A stretch of 64,000 nucleotides of DNA, taken from JANMEB01 sp041740495 (GTDB lineage: Bacteria; Planctomycetota; Planctomycetia; Pirellulales; Pirellulaceae). Below the pieces are notes generated by a model, which saw only the letters and a program-made list of their open reading frames with translations, did not search any database and had not been told where the DNA came from. Below are positions 38,701-46,466 of the stretch, piece after piece (the first letter of the stretch is position 1; each line of letters starts with the position of its first letter). Made by a program: the position numbers and the translations under genes. Where the stretch lies: assembly GCA_041740495.1 (NCBI GenBank), contig JBGSLW010000345.1, positions 1 through 64,000 on the forward strand, given 5' to 3'.

Positions 38701-39098
38701 AGATTGAGCGGGGCGTCGAACTTCAGCACGGCCCCTTGCGGCGCCCGCAACACGATCTGCGGCGCTTCGGGCGGGTCTCCGGCCGCCCGATACAGAATCG
38801 TCAGCGGACGAACCTCGACTCGACCATCGTCGTGCGGCTGGTAATCTTGAAACAGGAGATGTCCGGCGGCGGTGTCTAGCCGCTTGCAAGGCTGCAGCTC
38901 CCAAGCCCCGGCGGGGAGCCAACGGCTAAGGTCCGGCGATTGGGAATGGATGTCGGCAGAAACCAACGCCGTTTCGCGGATCCGTTTGGGAGGTCCCTCG
39001 ATCCACGGGATCGCCAGGCGAGCGTAGAGCGCGTACGCCGCTAGGACCCCAGCCAACGCCGAGAGGAATCGGCCCCACGGACCGCGTAATCGCCTCAT
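35748..39098 (-). CDS. Very large LptC/OstA-like envelope protein
   Basis: 1116 residues from the ATG at 39098 (GGGAGG 8-13 bases upstream). One N-terminal membrane helix (FLSALAGVLAAYALYARLA) anchors it. The rest is beta-rich, with LptA/LptC/OstA-type sheet motifs repeated: LTNERIQTLQDVEFQFG, AYDFARDTVRIENTVPQPL, and MTMSGAQVTVDQKANRLWI. Linkers rich in Ala/Ser/Pro separate blocks near residues 250-300, 590-660 and 830. The start resembles LptC (single anchor plus sheet), and the preceding gene is kdsC, as in the E. coli kdsC-lptC-lptA order. I infer that it forms the periplasmic lipopolysaccharide bridge in one chain. LptC and LptA are normally about 190 residues each. Confidence 0.7.
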   Translation of the reverse strand: MRRLRGPWGRFLSALAGVLAAYALYARLAIPWIEGPPKRIRETALVSADIHSQSPDLSRWLPAGAWELQPCKRLDTAAGHLLFQDYQPHDDGRVEVRPLTILYRAAGDPPEAPQIVLRAPQGAVLKFDAPLNLSAKTGQLEGGMLFGPVEIYRQASAPDRRDDWRVLTSEVQLTNERIQTLQDVEFQFGPNVGRGRHLIVTLERDPLRAGQKTMAAVRGAARIELVKIAEMRLEVDEAPAATPSDASSPPLALGGVPARNPPSSPQAPAVESTTATPKAPPTLYRVTAAGPLVIDVTSGLASLNQQVEMISLADPRDWMKADRLEIAFSGGALSNSTDQANDTGVEPSDPRAPQPKSWSVQSVAVVGQPAQINFPSHRVTVLGERLAYDFARDTVRIENTVPQPLRQENLELMASDVEYRRMEDGSIGPTTIRGPGRLVQTSDPDQPPMVVAWQQGLSIEVQGEQRKLTVLGKVVANFGPTIALETDQIELWFRQGKPAGTGAAAVDLVKLIATGQVHVTADRLDVRVEQLLAYWPAPIEAGVGGDAGSGAQSLRAAVARSDYVGATPQEAVRAATSVSPAREDSNAPAALSNSSLPLANPPKPGGVPLWVRGQVATIRFAAKPLLAARTVDGAPTSSTESSSALGGSAAAVQFDEITIDGNVLLQQRNPLNQEAELQIEGNQLKVVPQDAEHRRAVVQGAPDRPMIITAAGMTMSGAQVTVDQKANRLWIDGAGNLQGALAGELASLASGGARSQETPLPAAAVDAGVAAAPAEIVRQLALAWEGGMVFDGRQVYFESGVVATIDEPAESGLVRTRVECAALNLTLEDQLDFSGAGESASAGGSTMAATRVESITLAREISADQRVFPQVAAGGDPEARRSILERQVFDSQATLQQLQRFDVPWLQVQVRSGGVRSNGPGALTAWMPASQLGQNLQSTLPSSDRPAAGASAWGNTQIKFDREIEGDLERSDLTFRGNVRVIYGSVGGTDESLDADVSQLSTGRYRLRADELRVVQWQRSTAAEPHLEMIAQGQLQLEGELFSALAQRLSFDQAREILVLEGDARNQARLEYQTAPGAPRNPLVAAKIKYRLRDQAAEAEGITHGVLSTGPLFERK

Positions 39099-39134
39099 CG
39101 CACACCACCTCCCTGCAACGTCGCACCCCCGTCG

Positions 39135-39195
39135 CGCGACTCTCCGAGTCGCGATCCTGCCGCTACCGCTCGCCGTCACGACTCTCCGAGTCGTG
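39135..39195. repeat. Two copies of the CGACTCTCCGAGTCG palindrome
   Basis: CGCGACTC-TCC-GAGTCGCG (39135-39153) and CACGACTC-TCC-GAGTCGTG (39177-39195). The flanking bases differ but stay complementary, so base pairing is kept by compensatory changes. They lie between the kdsC stop and the start of the large LptC/OstA-like gene, in the transcript joining them. Confidence 0.75.
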
Positions 39196-39200
39196 CGACG

Positions 39201-39725
39201 TTAGGCGCCGGTGTAGCGGCGGAGGACTTCATCCCATCGCCCTTGGGCTTTGAGAATCATCTCGATCAACTCGCGCACTGCGCCCTTGCCTCCGTCGGTG
39301 GCCGTCACGTGGTGGGCCACGGCTCGCGCGTCGTTCGCCCCGTTCGCCACCGCAACGCCCAGTCCGACGTGTTGCATCAACGGAATATCGGCCAGGTCGT
39401 CGCCGATGTAGCACACCTGCTCCGGTGACAACCGCATCTGTTCGATAATCTGTTGGGCCACCGGCAGCTTGTCGTCAAACCCTTGTCGGATCAGGTCAAT
39501 CCCCAGTTCGGCAGCTCGCACGCGGACGATATGACTGGTCCGCGCGGTCAACAAGCCGAAGGTCCATCCGACGCGCTGCCACAGTTTGATTCCCAGGCCA
39601 TCCCGCACATGGAACTGCTTGTATTCGATCCCTTGGTTGTCGTAGGCGATTCCCCCATCGGTCAGCACGCCATCCACATCGGAAAGGATCAACTCAATCT
39701 TGGCAGCCCGTTGATCAAATCGCAT
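39201..39725 (-). CDS. kdsC: 3-deoxy-D-manno-octulosonate 8-phosphate phosphatase (KdsC family HAD)
   Basis: 174 residues, the usual size. It removes phosphate from KDO 8-phosphate in the LPS inner-core pathway. HAD motif I is DVDGVLTDGG, followed by FHVRDGLGIKLW; motif II is LLTARTS, and motif IV is CYIGDDLADIPLM. The closely related YrbI-like nucleotide-sugar phosphatases share these motifs, but the neighbouring LPS export gene supports KdsC. Confidence 0.9.
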   Translation of the reverse strand: MRFDQRAAKIELILSDVDGVLTDGGIAYDNQGIEYKQFHVRDGLGIKLWQRVGWTFGLLTARTSHIVRVRAAELGIDLIRQGFDDKLPVAQQIIEQMRLSPEQVCYIGDDLADIPLMQHVGLGVAVANGANDARAVAHHVTATDGGKGAVRELIEMILKAQGRWDEVLRRYTGA

Positions 39726-39856
39726 AATGGGTCGTTCCAGCCAATCGGCCGGGCAGGGGAGGAGAGCGGCGAGTTTTCGCGGATTTTAGTGGGTCCCTTC
39801 GCGAGGGGCAACTCCGACCGGCGGCTTTCAAGTCAACCGCTAGCAGAACCGTTTGC

Positions 39857-40309
39857 ATGATACTGGACGCATTCCCGTTCGACGACCGATGGCGGACGAC
39901 CCACCCCGGATTTCCTGCCGCGTTTGACTTTTTGCGGCAGGCCATGGCGGCGCCCCCGCCAGCCGGGAAACATGTCTTGGAGCCAGATCGGCTGTGGGTG
40001 ATCATCGAATCGGCCCAGGGGCGGACTCGAGCCAACGCGCCGCTCGAATTCCATCGGCGGTATATCGACATCCAATTGGTGCTGACCGGGGAGGAGACGA
40101 TCGGCTGGTCGCCGCTTTCCACCCAGGCGGCCGCGACTGCGAATTACGACTCGGTCCGCGACATCGCTTTTCTGACCGACGTTCCCCGAGCCTGGTTCCA
40201 GCTGCGAGTCGGCGAGTTCGCCGTGTTCTTCCCGCACGATGGGCATGCTCCCTTGGCCGGCGATACTCCTGTGCTCAAAGCGATCGCCAAGGTCGCCGTG
40301 GATTGGTAA
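39857..40309 (+). CDS. YhcH/YjgK/YiaL family protein
   Basis: 150 residues from the ATG at 39857. The family is a cupin fold linked with sugar anomer or sialic acid metabolism, including the EbgC subunit. The conserved part is clear: FHRRYIDIQLVLTGEETIGW, then DIAFLTDVP, FAVFFPHDGHAP and KAIAKVAVDW, with the metal-binding His and Glu in these segments. It is a stand-alone gene, divergent from kdsC. Confidence 0.88.
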   Translation: MILDAFPFDDRWRTTHPGFPAAFDFLRQAMAAPPPAGKHVLEPDRLWVIIESAQGRTRANAPLEFHRRYIDIQLVLTGEETIGWSPLSTQAAATANYDSVRDIAFLTDVPRAWFQLRVGEFAVFFPHDGHAPLAGDTPVLKAIAKVAVDW

Positions 40310-40490
40310 ACCATGTGCCGGAACCGCGAAGACTTGTTCCGGCCTACGGTGTAAACAATTCGTGATTTTTCAAAAATGTGCGCGAAAAACGCTTTCTTCC
40401 GGCGTATAGCGGGTGAAAGTCGCAAGCGCGGCGTGGCCGCACGCTGAAATCGGCGTCGGCATCACATAAGTCAACTTGGGGAGATCGAAA

Positions 40491-41195
40491 ATGAAAAACC
40501 GATGGTCGTGGCTTGCGCTCGGCGCGTGGATCGCAATGGCTGTCTTATTCGCACCGTGCGAATTGTCGGCACAGGATGGCAGTGCGGGGACGCAAAGTTC
40601 GCAAGAACCGCTCGAAGAACTGTCGATGCAAGACGAGCTGGCCAAGGTCCTCCCGGAAATTCAGTTCGACGGTGGATCGGTCGCGGACTACATCCGCACG
40701 ATTCGCGACTTGTCGGGCAGTCTGGCCTCGTTGAATATCATCGTCAAAGATGAAGCCTCTCGGATTACCTTACCGTCGATCGAGTTGCGAAAGGTATCGA
40801 TCGGGACCGCACTCGAAGCGATGAGCACGGCCACATCGGGCAGGGTCATCGTGGAACAGTCAGGGGGAGGCAACGGCGATTCCTTTATGTTGATTGGTCG
40901 CGACTACGGCGCCGAGCAGCCCGGGGAAATGCTGGTGCTGAATGTGCGTGGCATCCTGCAGTCCTTGCCGAAGGAGCAACTCGAAGCCGTCTTTTCGGTC
41001 GGCCTGAAGATGTTGGACTCGGAAGAGTTGCAACTGCAGTTGCATGAAGAATCGGGGCTCCTGTTTGCCAAGGGGACTCCGCAAGCGCTGCGGATGATTC
41101 AGAACTCGGTGGAAGAACTGTCGCGGGGGATGGAAATGGGCCCGTTTGGCCGAGCCAAACCGCAGTCCTCTGAGGGGGCGTCCTCCCCCAAGTAG
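40491..41195 (+). CDS. Secreted protein with a secretin/TonB short-domain-like segment
   Basis: 234 residues from the ATG at 40491 (GGGGAGA upstream). A signal peptide (RWSWLALGAWIAMAVLFA) ends near LSAQD. The middle, with SVADYIRTIRDLSGSLASLN followed by IIVKDEASRITLPSIELRKV, resembles the STN fold (short N-terminal domain of secretins and TonB receptors). The C-terminal half (LLFAKGTPQALRMIQNSVEE) is also seen in secreted planctomycete proteins. A sigma/anti-sigma pair starts 60 bases downstream on the same strand; a regulatory tie like that of FecR-type systems is possible but not shown. Confidence 0.65.
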   Translation: MKNRWSWLALGAWIAMAVLFAPCELSAQDGSAGTQSSQEPLEELSMQDELAKVLPEIQFDGGSVADYIRTIRDLSGSLASLNIIVKDEASRITLPSIELRKVSIGTALEAMSTATSGRVIVEQSGGGNGDSFMLIGRDYGAEQPGEMLVLNVRGILQSLPKEQLEAVFSVGLKMLDSEELQLQLHEESGLLFAKGTPQALRMIQNSVEELSRGMEMGPFGRAKPQSSEGASSPK

Positions 41196-41255
41196 AATAG
41201 TAGACGTGCGTCGGCCGGAGTTCCTCCCGGTCGGTGTAGACAGGCGCGAACTTCG

Positions 41256-41894
41256 ATGCAGGCAGTGATCTCCATGCGATCAGCGTCTCCCGCCGCCACG
41301 GCTCCATCCGAAGCCGCTTCGGACATCGCCGCGGCCACCGAGACTCGAACTACCATCGATTGGCTTGCGGTCACGCGCGGTTTCGCCGCGGGTGACCGCG
41401 TCTGTTTCGAAAGCTTTTACGACGCGTTTTTCCAGTTGATGTACCAGGACGCGCGACGACTGACCGGGCGCGATGAGAACACCTGCCTGGACCTGGTGCA
41501 CGAGGCGATGCTCAAGGCGATTCGCTCGATCAAACCGATCGCCGAATACCCGCGTTTGCGAAACTGGTGCGGCGCGCTGATCAAAAGCGTCGCCTACGAT
41601 TGGCTGCGACGCGAGTGCCGACGCCGGCACGAGCCCTTGTCGGCGGAAGCGGAACCTCGGCAACACCTCCAGTCGACTTCGGACAACGAAGCCCGCTGGC
41701 GCTGGATCCAGGAACAAATCCGCCAGGCGCCGCGCGAACTTCAGCAGTTGTTCGCGCTGCGTTACCGCTGGGGGTGGACCCTGGAACAGATCGCTGGTCG
41801 CCTGGGTCTGAAGACGGGCGCGGTCGACGGCCAGCTTCGCCGGGCGATCGATCAACTGCGCATCAAAGCCGAACGGGAGTTTGAAGCACCATGA
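41256..41894 (+). CDS. ECF-type RNA polymerase sigma factor
   Basis: 212 residues from the ATG at 41256 (an ATG six codons later is also possible). Region 2 is seen in FYDAFFQLMYQDARRLTGRD and CLDLVHEAMLKAIRSI; region 4 ends with the helix-turn-helix WTLEQIAGRLGLKTGAVDGQ followed by LRRAIDQL. There is an Ala/Thr-rich N-terminal tail of about 35 residues. The stop overlaps the start of the next gene by four bases (ATGA), as is usual for a sigma/anti-sigma pair. Confidence 0.88.
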   Translation: MQAVISMRSASPAATAPSEAASDIAAATETRTTIDWLAVTRGFAAGDRVCFESFYDAFFQLMYQDARRLTGRDENTCLDLVHEAMLKAIRSIKPIAEYPRLRNWCGALIKSVAYDWLRRECRRRHEPLSAEAEPRQHLQSTSDNEARWRWIQEQIRQAPRELQQLFALRYRWGWTLEQIAGRLGLKTGAVDGQLRRAIDQLRIKAEREFEAP

Positions 41895-42331
41895 ACGCAC
41901 CGCAAATGGAATCCGATCGACTCGATCTCGAACTGTCCGCAGCCGGCCAGCTGCGCCGCGAGCGGATCAAAGTAGAATGCACCGGGCGACTCCCGGGGAT
42001 TCGGACTCGTCAGCGTTGGATGAAGCGAGGAACGGGCGCGGCCGCTCTGGCCGCCGCCTGTCTGGTGCTGCTGGCGGTGCGATGGGTCGGCACAGGCTCG
42101 GACAACGCAAGTCCTCAACGTTCGTTGGTGGCCCACCACCCGCCGGTCGCTGCGCATGCGGTATCGGTGTCGCCGCAGCCCTCTGCCAAGATCGAATCGA
42201 TTGACGATGACCAGCTGTTGAGATTATTGACGGCAGCGGGTCGCCCCTCTGCCCTGGGTCGGATCGACGGCAAGCTGGTCATTCTGCCCCAAACCGTCGC
42301 GGCTCGCTCCGGTGATTCCCTCTCCCCGTGA
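41891..42331 (+). CDS. Putative membrane anti-sigma factor
   Basis: 146 residues, ATG overlapping the sigma factor stop. The first 35 residues are cytoplasmic, then a basic segment (TRQRWMKRG) and one membrane helix (AAALAAACLVLLAVRWV), followed by a short external region ending DQLLRLLTAAGRPSALGRID. No zinc-binding HXXXCXXC motif is present, so it is not a ZAS-type anti-sigma factor. The call rests on the translational coupling and topology. Confidence 0.6.
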   Translation: MNAPQMESDRLDLELSAAGQLRRERIKVECTGRLPGIRTRQRWMKRGTGAAALAAACLVLLAVRWVGTGSDNASPQRSLVAHHPPVAAHAVSVSPQPSAKIESIDDDQLLRLLTAAGRPSALGRIDGKLVILPQTVAARSGDSLSP

Positions 42332-42345
42332 GCCGCTCAGGGCCC

Positions 42346-42375
42346 TTGGCCGTTCCGGCCGGTTTCGGCTATAAT
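42346..42375 (+). promoter_or_regulatory. Probable promoter of the small basic protein gene
   Basis: A perfect TATAAT at 42370-42375 has TTGGCC at 42346-42351 with an 18-base spacer. The start codon is about 150 bases downstream, so the transcript would have a long leader. This is the best primary-sigma promoter candidate I found in the window. Confidence 0.5.
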
Positions 42376-42526
42376 AGGGGGCTTCTACGGCAGCCCTTCG
42401 CCTGACCGAGCCAGCTTGGATCGTTGAGACAAGTCGATCTTTGGGACGTGAATTCCTCAGATCCGCATCTCCTCCATGTGCCGCGGCGCGGTCGATTTTC
42501 ATTCGCTCCTGAACCAGGTACTATCG

Positions 42527-42832
42527 ATGACGCTCGACAAATCACTTCGAATCAAAGCCGGCGCAGCCAAACAGCGCAATGTTCTCAAACGCGGCGAGCG
42601 ACTGGCCAAGCTCAAGGAAATGGATCGCTGGACCGACGGGGGTAACGTGCTGGGCTTGCCCAAAGTCCGAGTGCTGAAGCTCTCGATGAAGAAGAAAAAG
42701 AAGACGAAAGCGGAAGGGGAAGAAGGAGCTGCTGCCGCTCCCGCCGCCGCGAAGGCCCCCGCCGCCAAGGCCCCCGCCGCCAAGGCGCCGGCCGGAAAAG
42801 CACCTGCCGGAAAGGCCGCTCCCAAGAAGTAA
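42527..42832 (+). CDS. PVC-type small basic protein with Lys/Ala-rich tail
   Basis: 101 residues from the ATG at 42527. The N-terminal half (MTLDKSLRIKAGAAKQRNVL, then KRGERLAKLKEMDRW and GLPKVRVLKLSMKKKKK) matches, from memory, a short protein family found across planctomycetes, verrucomicrobia and chlamydiae (TIGR04137-like small basic protein), thought to be ribosome- or RNA-linked. The C-terminal half is a repeat of APAAKAP/APAGKAP, like an alanine/lysine-rich histone-like tail. The tail is probably disordered and nucleic-acid binding. This family is good evidence for the taxonomic call. Confidence 0.75.
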   Translation: MTLDKSLRIKAGAAKQRNVLKRGERLAKLKEMDRWTDGGNVLGLPKVRVLKLSMKKKKKTKAEGEEGAAAAPAAAKAPAAKAPAAKAPAGKAPAGKAAPKK

Positions 42833-42855
42833 GTCGGCTCGCTCCGTAACAACGT

Positions 42856-43251
42856 ATGGCGCGAACGTTCCAGTTTGAACTTTTCGCCGATATGTTCGCG
42901 GTGTGTCGGTTGGACCCGGACACCATCGTTCCGGATCTCCGCTCCGACAGCTTCGTCTCCTGGACGCACACCGCCGGCGAGACTTCGATTATTTGCCCCT
43001 GGCAAGCCCCCCCCAAGGGCGCTCGGATCGAAGGCCCGTTTCGGTGCCTGCGAATCGTCGGCGCGCTCGACTTTAACGAAGTCGGTATCATCGCGGAAAT
43101 CAGCGGGCTGCTGGCCAGCGCTCGCATCAGTTTGCTGACGATTTCGACGTTCGACACAGACTATTTCTTTGTCCGCGCGGAGTCGCTCGCTGCGACCCTC
43201 GACCTGCTTACCGCCGCCGGCCATCAGTTTGTCTCAACCGCAAACCCATAG
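42856..43251 (+). CDS. ACT domain protein
   Basis: 131 residues from the ATG at 42856, 23 bases after the small basic protein. The C-terminal half (LDFNEVGIIAEISGLLASAR, then ISLLTISTFDTDYFFVR) is an ACT-type ligand-binding fold similar to stand-alone ACT proteins related to the CASTOR family. The N-terminal part (FAVCRLDPDTIVPD, ETSIICPWQAPP) fits the same family. It probably senses an amino acid; the partner is unknown. Confidence 0.82.
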   Translation: MARTFQFELFADMFAVCRLDPDTIVPDLRSDSFVSWTHTAGETSIICPWQAPPKGARIEGPFRCLRIVGALDFNEVGIIAEISGLLASARISLLTISTFDTDYFFVRAESLAATLDLLTAAGHQFVSTANP

Positions 43252-43259
43252 GGATCGCC

Positions 43260-43446
43260 GCGTTAGTTTCCAGACCTGCCCTCCACCGAGACAAGCTCGG
43301 TGGGGAGGCGGAACTGTTGATGGCGGTCTGCGTTAGTTTCCAGACCTGCCTTCCACCGAGACAGGCTCGGTGGGGAGGCGGAACTGTTGATGGCGGTCTG
43401 CGTTAGTTTCCAGACCTGCCTTCCACCGAGACAGGCTCGGTGGGGA
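43260..43446. repeat. 70-base tandem repeat, about 2.6 copies, each with a hairpin
   Basis: The unit begins CGTTAGTTTCCAGACCTGCC at 43261, 43331 and 43401. Each copy contains CCACCGAG, a 5-base loop and CTCGGTGG. Copies differ at only a few bases, so the expansion is recent. It directly follows the ACT gene stop and may serve as multiple transcript-end hairpins. Confidence 0.85.
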
Positions 43447-43511
43447 AAGCGGTGGAGTTTAACGTGATCCAAAGGTGATAGCCCACGGGCCTTTTGACCT
43501 GGTTTGGCTTC

Positions 43512-43550
43512 CCTCTCCCCCCAGCCGCACGACGCGGCTGGGGGGAGAGG
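43512..43550. terminator. 17-bp GC-rich hairpin after the ACT gene region
   Basis: CCTCTCCCCCCAGCCGC (43512-43528) pairs perfectly with 43534-43550 across ACGAC. Very stable, but no U-tract, so it may be a dispersed palindrome and not a true terminator. It is of the same kind as those at 16444-16474 and 50974-51000. Confidence 0.45.
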
Positions 43551-43667
43551 GATCGAGGGTGAGGGGGGCCGCGCCGGAGAGTCCGCCTCACGACTCGATT
43601 CCGGTTACCATAATGCGCTCAGACACCATCCCTTCCATTGGACTCTTTTGCTGAATCGGTGGCCGAT

Positions 43668-46373
43668 ATGCCAACTCCTAATTCACTGAACCGGCTTCGT
43701 GGTCTATTCCCCCGCGCTACTTACTTGCTGCTCTTTTGCCTTACCGCGTCGGCCCAGCAAGTCGGCTACGGTCCCGACCAGATTCAGACGCCCGTCAATC
43801 AGGTCCTCACCCCCTTCGGCCAACTGGTGCAGCTCCCCGGAGTTCGGCCGCAGGCCGTCGCACTTTCGCCCGATGGTGAACTGTTGGTCCTTTCCGGCAA
43901 GAGTTCCCAGTTACTGGTATTCGGGTTCGCCGGCGATGGTTCCGTCGTCGAACGACAGCGGGTTGCATTCCCGGATGAGCAGCAGACCGAACCCGCCGAT
44001 CCTGCCGTTGCCGTAAGCGCCGACTCGCGAGCCCAAGTCAGCTACACGGGCCTCATCTTTTCTCCGGACGGCGATCGAATCTACGCCAGCAACGTCAACG
44101 GCTCCGTGAAAGTCTTTCGAGTGGACGAGCAACACCAGGTGCATCCCGCCTACACGATTCCGCTGCCGGCGGCTGGAGCGCCGCGGCGGGAAGCCGAGAT
44201 CCCGAGCGGACTTTGTCTCACCCCGGACGGAGATCGTTTGTATGTCTGCGGCAACCTTTCCAATCGACTGCTCGAAATCGAACTGGCCGCGCTTAAGGTC
44301 ACGCGTACCTTCGATGTTGGTGTGGCCCCCTACGATGTGAAGATCGTCGGCACACAAGCCTATGTCAGTAACTGGGGTGGCCGTCGCCCTGCCGAGGGAG
44401 ACTTGACTGGCCCGGCCGGACAAGGCACCACCGTCCGCGTCGACCCCACGCGACACATCGCCAGCGAAGGTTCGGTCTCGATCATCGACTTGAGCAGCGG
44501 CGACTTGGTGACGGAGCTGGTGACCGGATTGCACGCCTCCGCCCTGGCGGTCTCGCCTGACGAGAAATATGTCGTTTGTGCCAATGCCGCCAGCGATAAC
44601 TTGTCGGTGATCGAGGTCGCGACGGCTAAAATCACCGAGACGATCTGGACCAAGCCCTCTCCGGCGGACCTGTTCGGCGCGGCGCCTAATGCGCTCGCCT
44701 TTGGCGCCGAAAACGACCAGCTGTGGGTCGCCAACGGCAGCTACAACGCGATTGGCCTGATCGAATTCGAACCCGAAACGAAGGGTGAATCCAAATTGTT
44801 GGGCCTGGTGCCGGTCGGCTGGTATCCGGGAGGCCTACTGTACGACACGCGGCGAAACCAGGTCTGCGCTGTGAACATCAAGGGACTTCCCGACCAAGCC
44901 AAATCCGCGCCAACCGGTGGAGAAGGATTCAACTCGCATCTCTACCAAGGGACGCTTTCGGTCTTTCGCCCGGCGGAGGCCGAAGCCAAACTCGCGGAAC
45001 TGTCTCAGCAAGTCGCCGACAATATGCGCGCTCCGGCGATCCAGGCCGCGCTGCTGCCACCCCGAGCCGATGCGGCCCCGAAGCCGATCCCCGAACGAAT
45101 CGGCGAACCGAGCTCGATCCAACATGTCGTGTACGTAATCAAGGAAAACCGCACGTACGACCAGGTCTTGGGCAAATTGGAAAAGGGGAGGGGGCACGCC
45201 GATTTGTGCATTTTCGATGAACAGATCGCACCGAACCAATACAAATTGGTCCGCGAATTCGTACTGCTGGATAACACCTATTGCGCGGGGATCCTCAGCG
45301 CCGATGGGCACCAGTGGAGCACCACGGCGATGAGCACCGACTACATGGAAAAGAGCTTTGCAGGCTTTCCGCGAAGTTACCCGGACGGCATGGGGGACGA
45401 CGATGTCGACGCGCTGGCCTATTCGCCCGCCGGTTTCATTTGGGACAACGCATTGCGGTACAAAAAATCGATTCGCAACTACGGCGAGTTCATGATGCCG
45501 CGTGTCAAATGGCGCGATCCGAACAAGAACGGGACCCCGACGTTTACCGCCTGCTATAAAACCTGGCGGGGAGAAAGCGACGAAGTCATTTTCGCCAGCG
45601 AGCCGGGCATCGAGTCCATCCGACCGTTTTCGCCGACCGATTACGTCGGTTGGGAAATGGCGGTCCCGGATCAGTACCGTGCCGACTTCATTCTGCGGGA
45701 GCTCGCAGAGTTTGAAAAATCAGGTGAGTTTCCGCAGCTGGTGATCATCTGCCTGCCGAACGACCACACCAGCGGCACCAGCCCTGGTTTTCCGACTCCC
45801 GCCGCGTCGATCGCCGACAACGACCTGGCCTTCGGCCGGATCGTCGACGCGCTCAGCCACAGTCGTTTCTGGCCGCAGATGGCGATCTTCGCGATCGAAG
45901 ACGACCCGCAAGCGGGCTGGGACCACGTCAGCGGCTACCGGACCACCGCCTACTGCATCAGCCCATTTGCCAAACGCGGTGCGACGGTCAGCGCATACTA
46001 CAACACGACGAGCATTCTGCGGACGATTGAACAGATTCTCGGTCTGCCGTCGATGAACATCTTCGACGCCAGCGCCACGCCGATGTTCGAGTGCTTCCAA
46101 GAAACCCCCGACCTGACACCGTACACGCACGTGGCCAACAACGTGCCGCTGGATCAAATGAACCCCAGCCCGCAGAGCCTGCTCGACCCCCAACTGCGAG
46201 CCGATGCACTCGCGTCCGCCGAAATGAACTTCCGCGAAATCGACCGTGCCCCCGAGGACGCGCTCAACCGCATCCTCTGGCGGTCAATGAAAGGGACCGC
46301 GGAACCATACCCCGAATGGGCGATCACAGGGGAGGAGGAGGAAGAAGAGGAAGAAACAGCTGACCGCAGATGA
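43668..46373 (+). CDS. Secreted YVTN-type beta-propeller fused to a phosphoesterase
   Basis: 901 residues from the ATG at 43668. Signal peptide (RATYLLLFCLTASAQQ). Residues about 40-450 form a seven-bladed propeller (VALSPDGELLVLSG, LIFSPDGDRIYASNVNGSVK, LTPDGDRLYVCGNLSNRLLE, ALAVSPDEKYVVCANAASDN). From about 490 a phosphoesterase/alkaline phosphatase superfamily domain starts (VVYVIKENRTYDQVLGKLEK) and includes CLPNDHTSGTSPGFPTP and IFAIEDDPQAGWDHVSGYR with metal-binding His and Asp. This fusion is common in planctomycetes and acidobacteria. The last residues are a run of Glu. Activity would be outside the cytoplasm; substrate unknown. Confidence 0.88.
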   Translation: MPTPNSLNRLRGLFPRATYLLLFCLTASAQQVGYGPDQIQTPVNQVLTPFGQLVQLPGVRPQAVALSPDGELLVLSGKSSQLLVFGFAGDGSVVERQRVAFPDEQQTEPADPAVAVSADSRAQVSYTGLIFSPDGDRIYASNVNGSVKVFRVDEQHQVHPAYTIPLPAAGAPRREAEIPSGLCLTPDGDRLYVCGNLSNRLLEIELAALKVTRTFDVGVAPYDVKIVGTQAYVSNWGGRRPAEGDLTGPAGQGTTVRVDPTRHIASEGSVSIIDLSSGDLVTELVTGLHASALAVSPDEKYVVCANAASDNLSVIEVATAKITETIWTKPSPADLFGAAPNALAFGAENDQLWVANGSYNAIGLIEFEPETKGESKLLGLVPVGWYPGGLLYDTRRNQVCAVNIKGLPDQAKSAPTGGEGFNSHLYQGTLSVFRPAEAEAKLAELSQQVADNMRAPAIQAALLPPRADAAPKPIPERIGEPSSIQHVVYVIKENRTYDQVLGKLEKGRGHADLCIFDEQIAPNQYKLVREFVLLDNTYCAGILSADGHQWSTTAMSTDYMEKSFAGFPRSYPDGMGDDDVDALAYSPAGFIWDNALRYKKSIRNYGEFMMPRVKWRDPNKNGTPTFTACYKTWRGESDEVIFASEPGIESIRPFSPTDYVGWEMAVPDQYRADFILRELAEFEKSGEFPQLVIICLPNDHTSGTSPGFPTPAASIADNDLAFGRIVDALSHSRFWPQMAIFAIEDDPQAGWDHVSGYRTTAYCISPFAKRGATVSAYYNTTSILRTIEQILGLPSMNIFDASATPMFECFQETPDLTPYTHVANNVPLDQMNPSPQSLLDPQLRADALASAEMNFREIDRAPEDALNRILWRSMKGTAEPYPEWAITGEEEEEEEETADRR

Positions 46374-46466
46374 ACGCAGAATTCCGCAGATTAGAAAGAT
46401 TCGAAGCTTAGGCTGCGGAATTCAACTCTATTTGTACTCCGGACGCCAAATCTCAAATCACAAATC

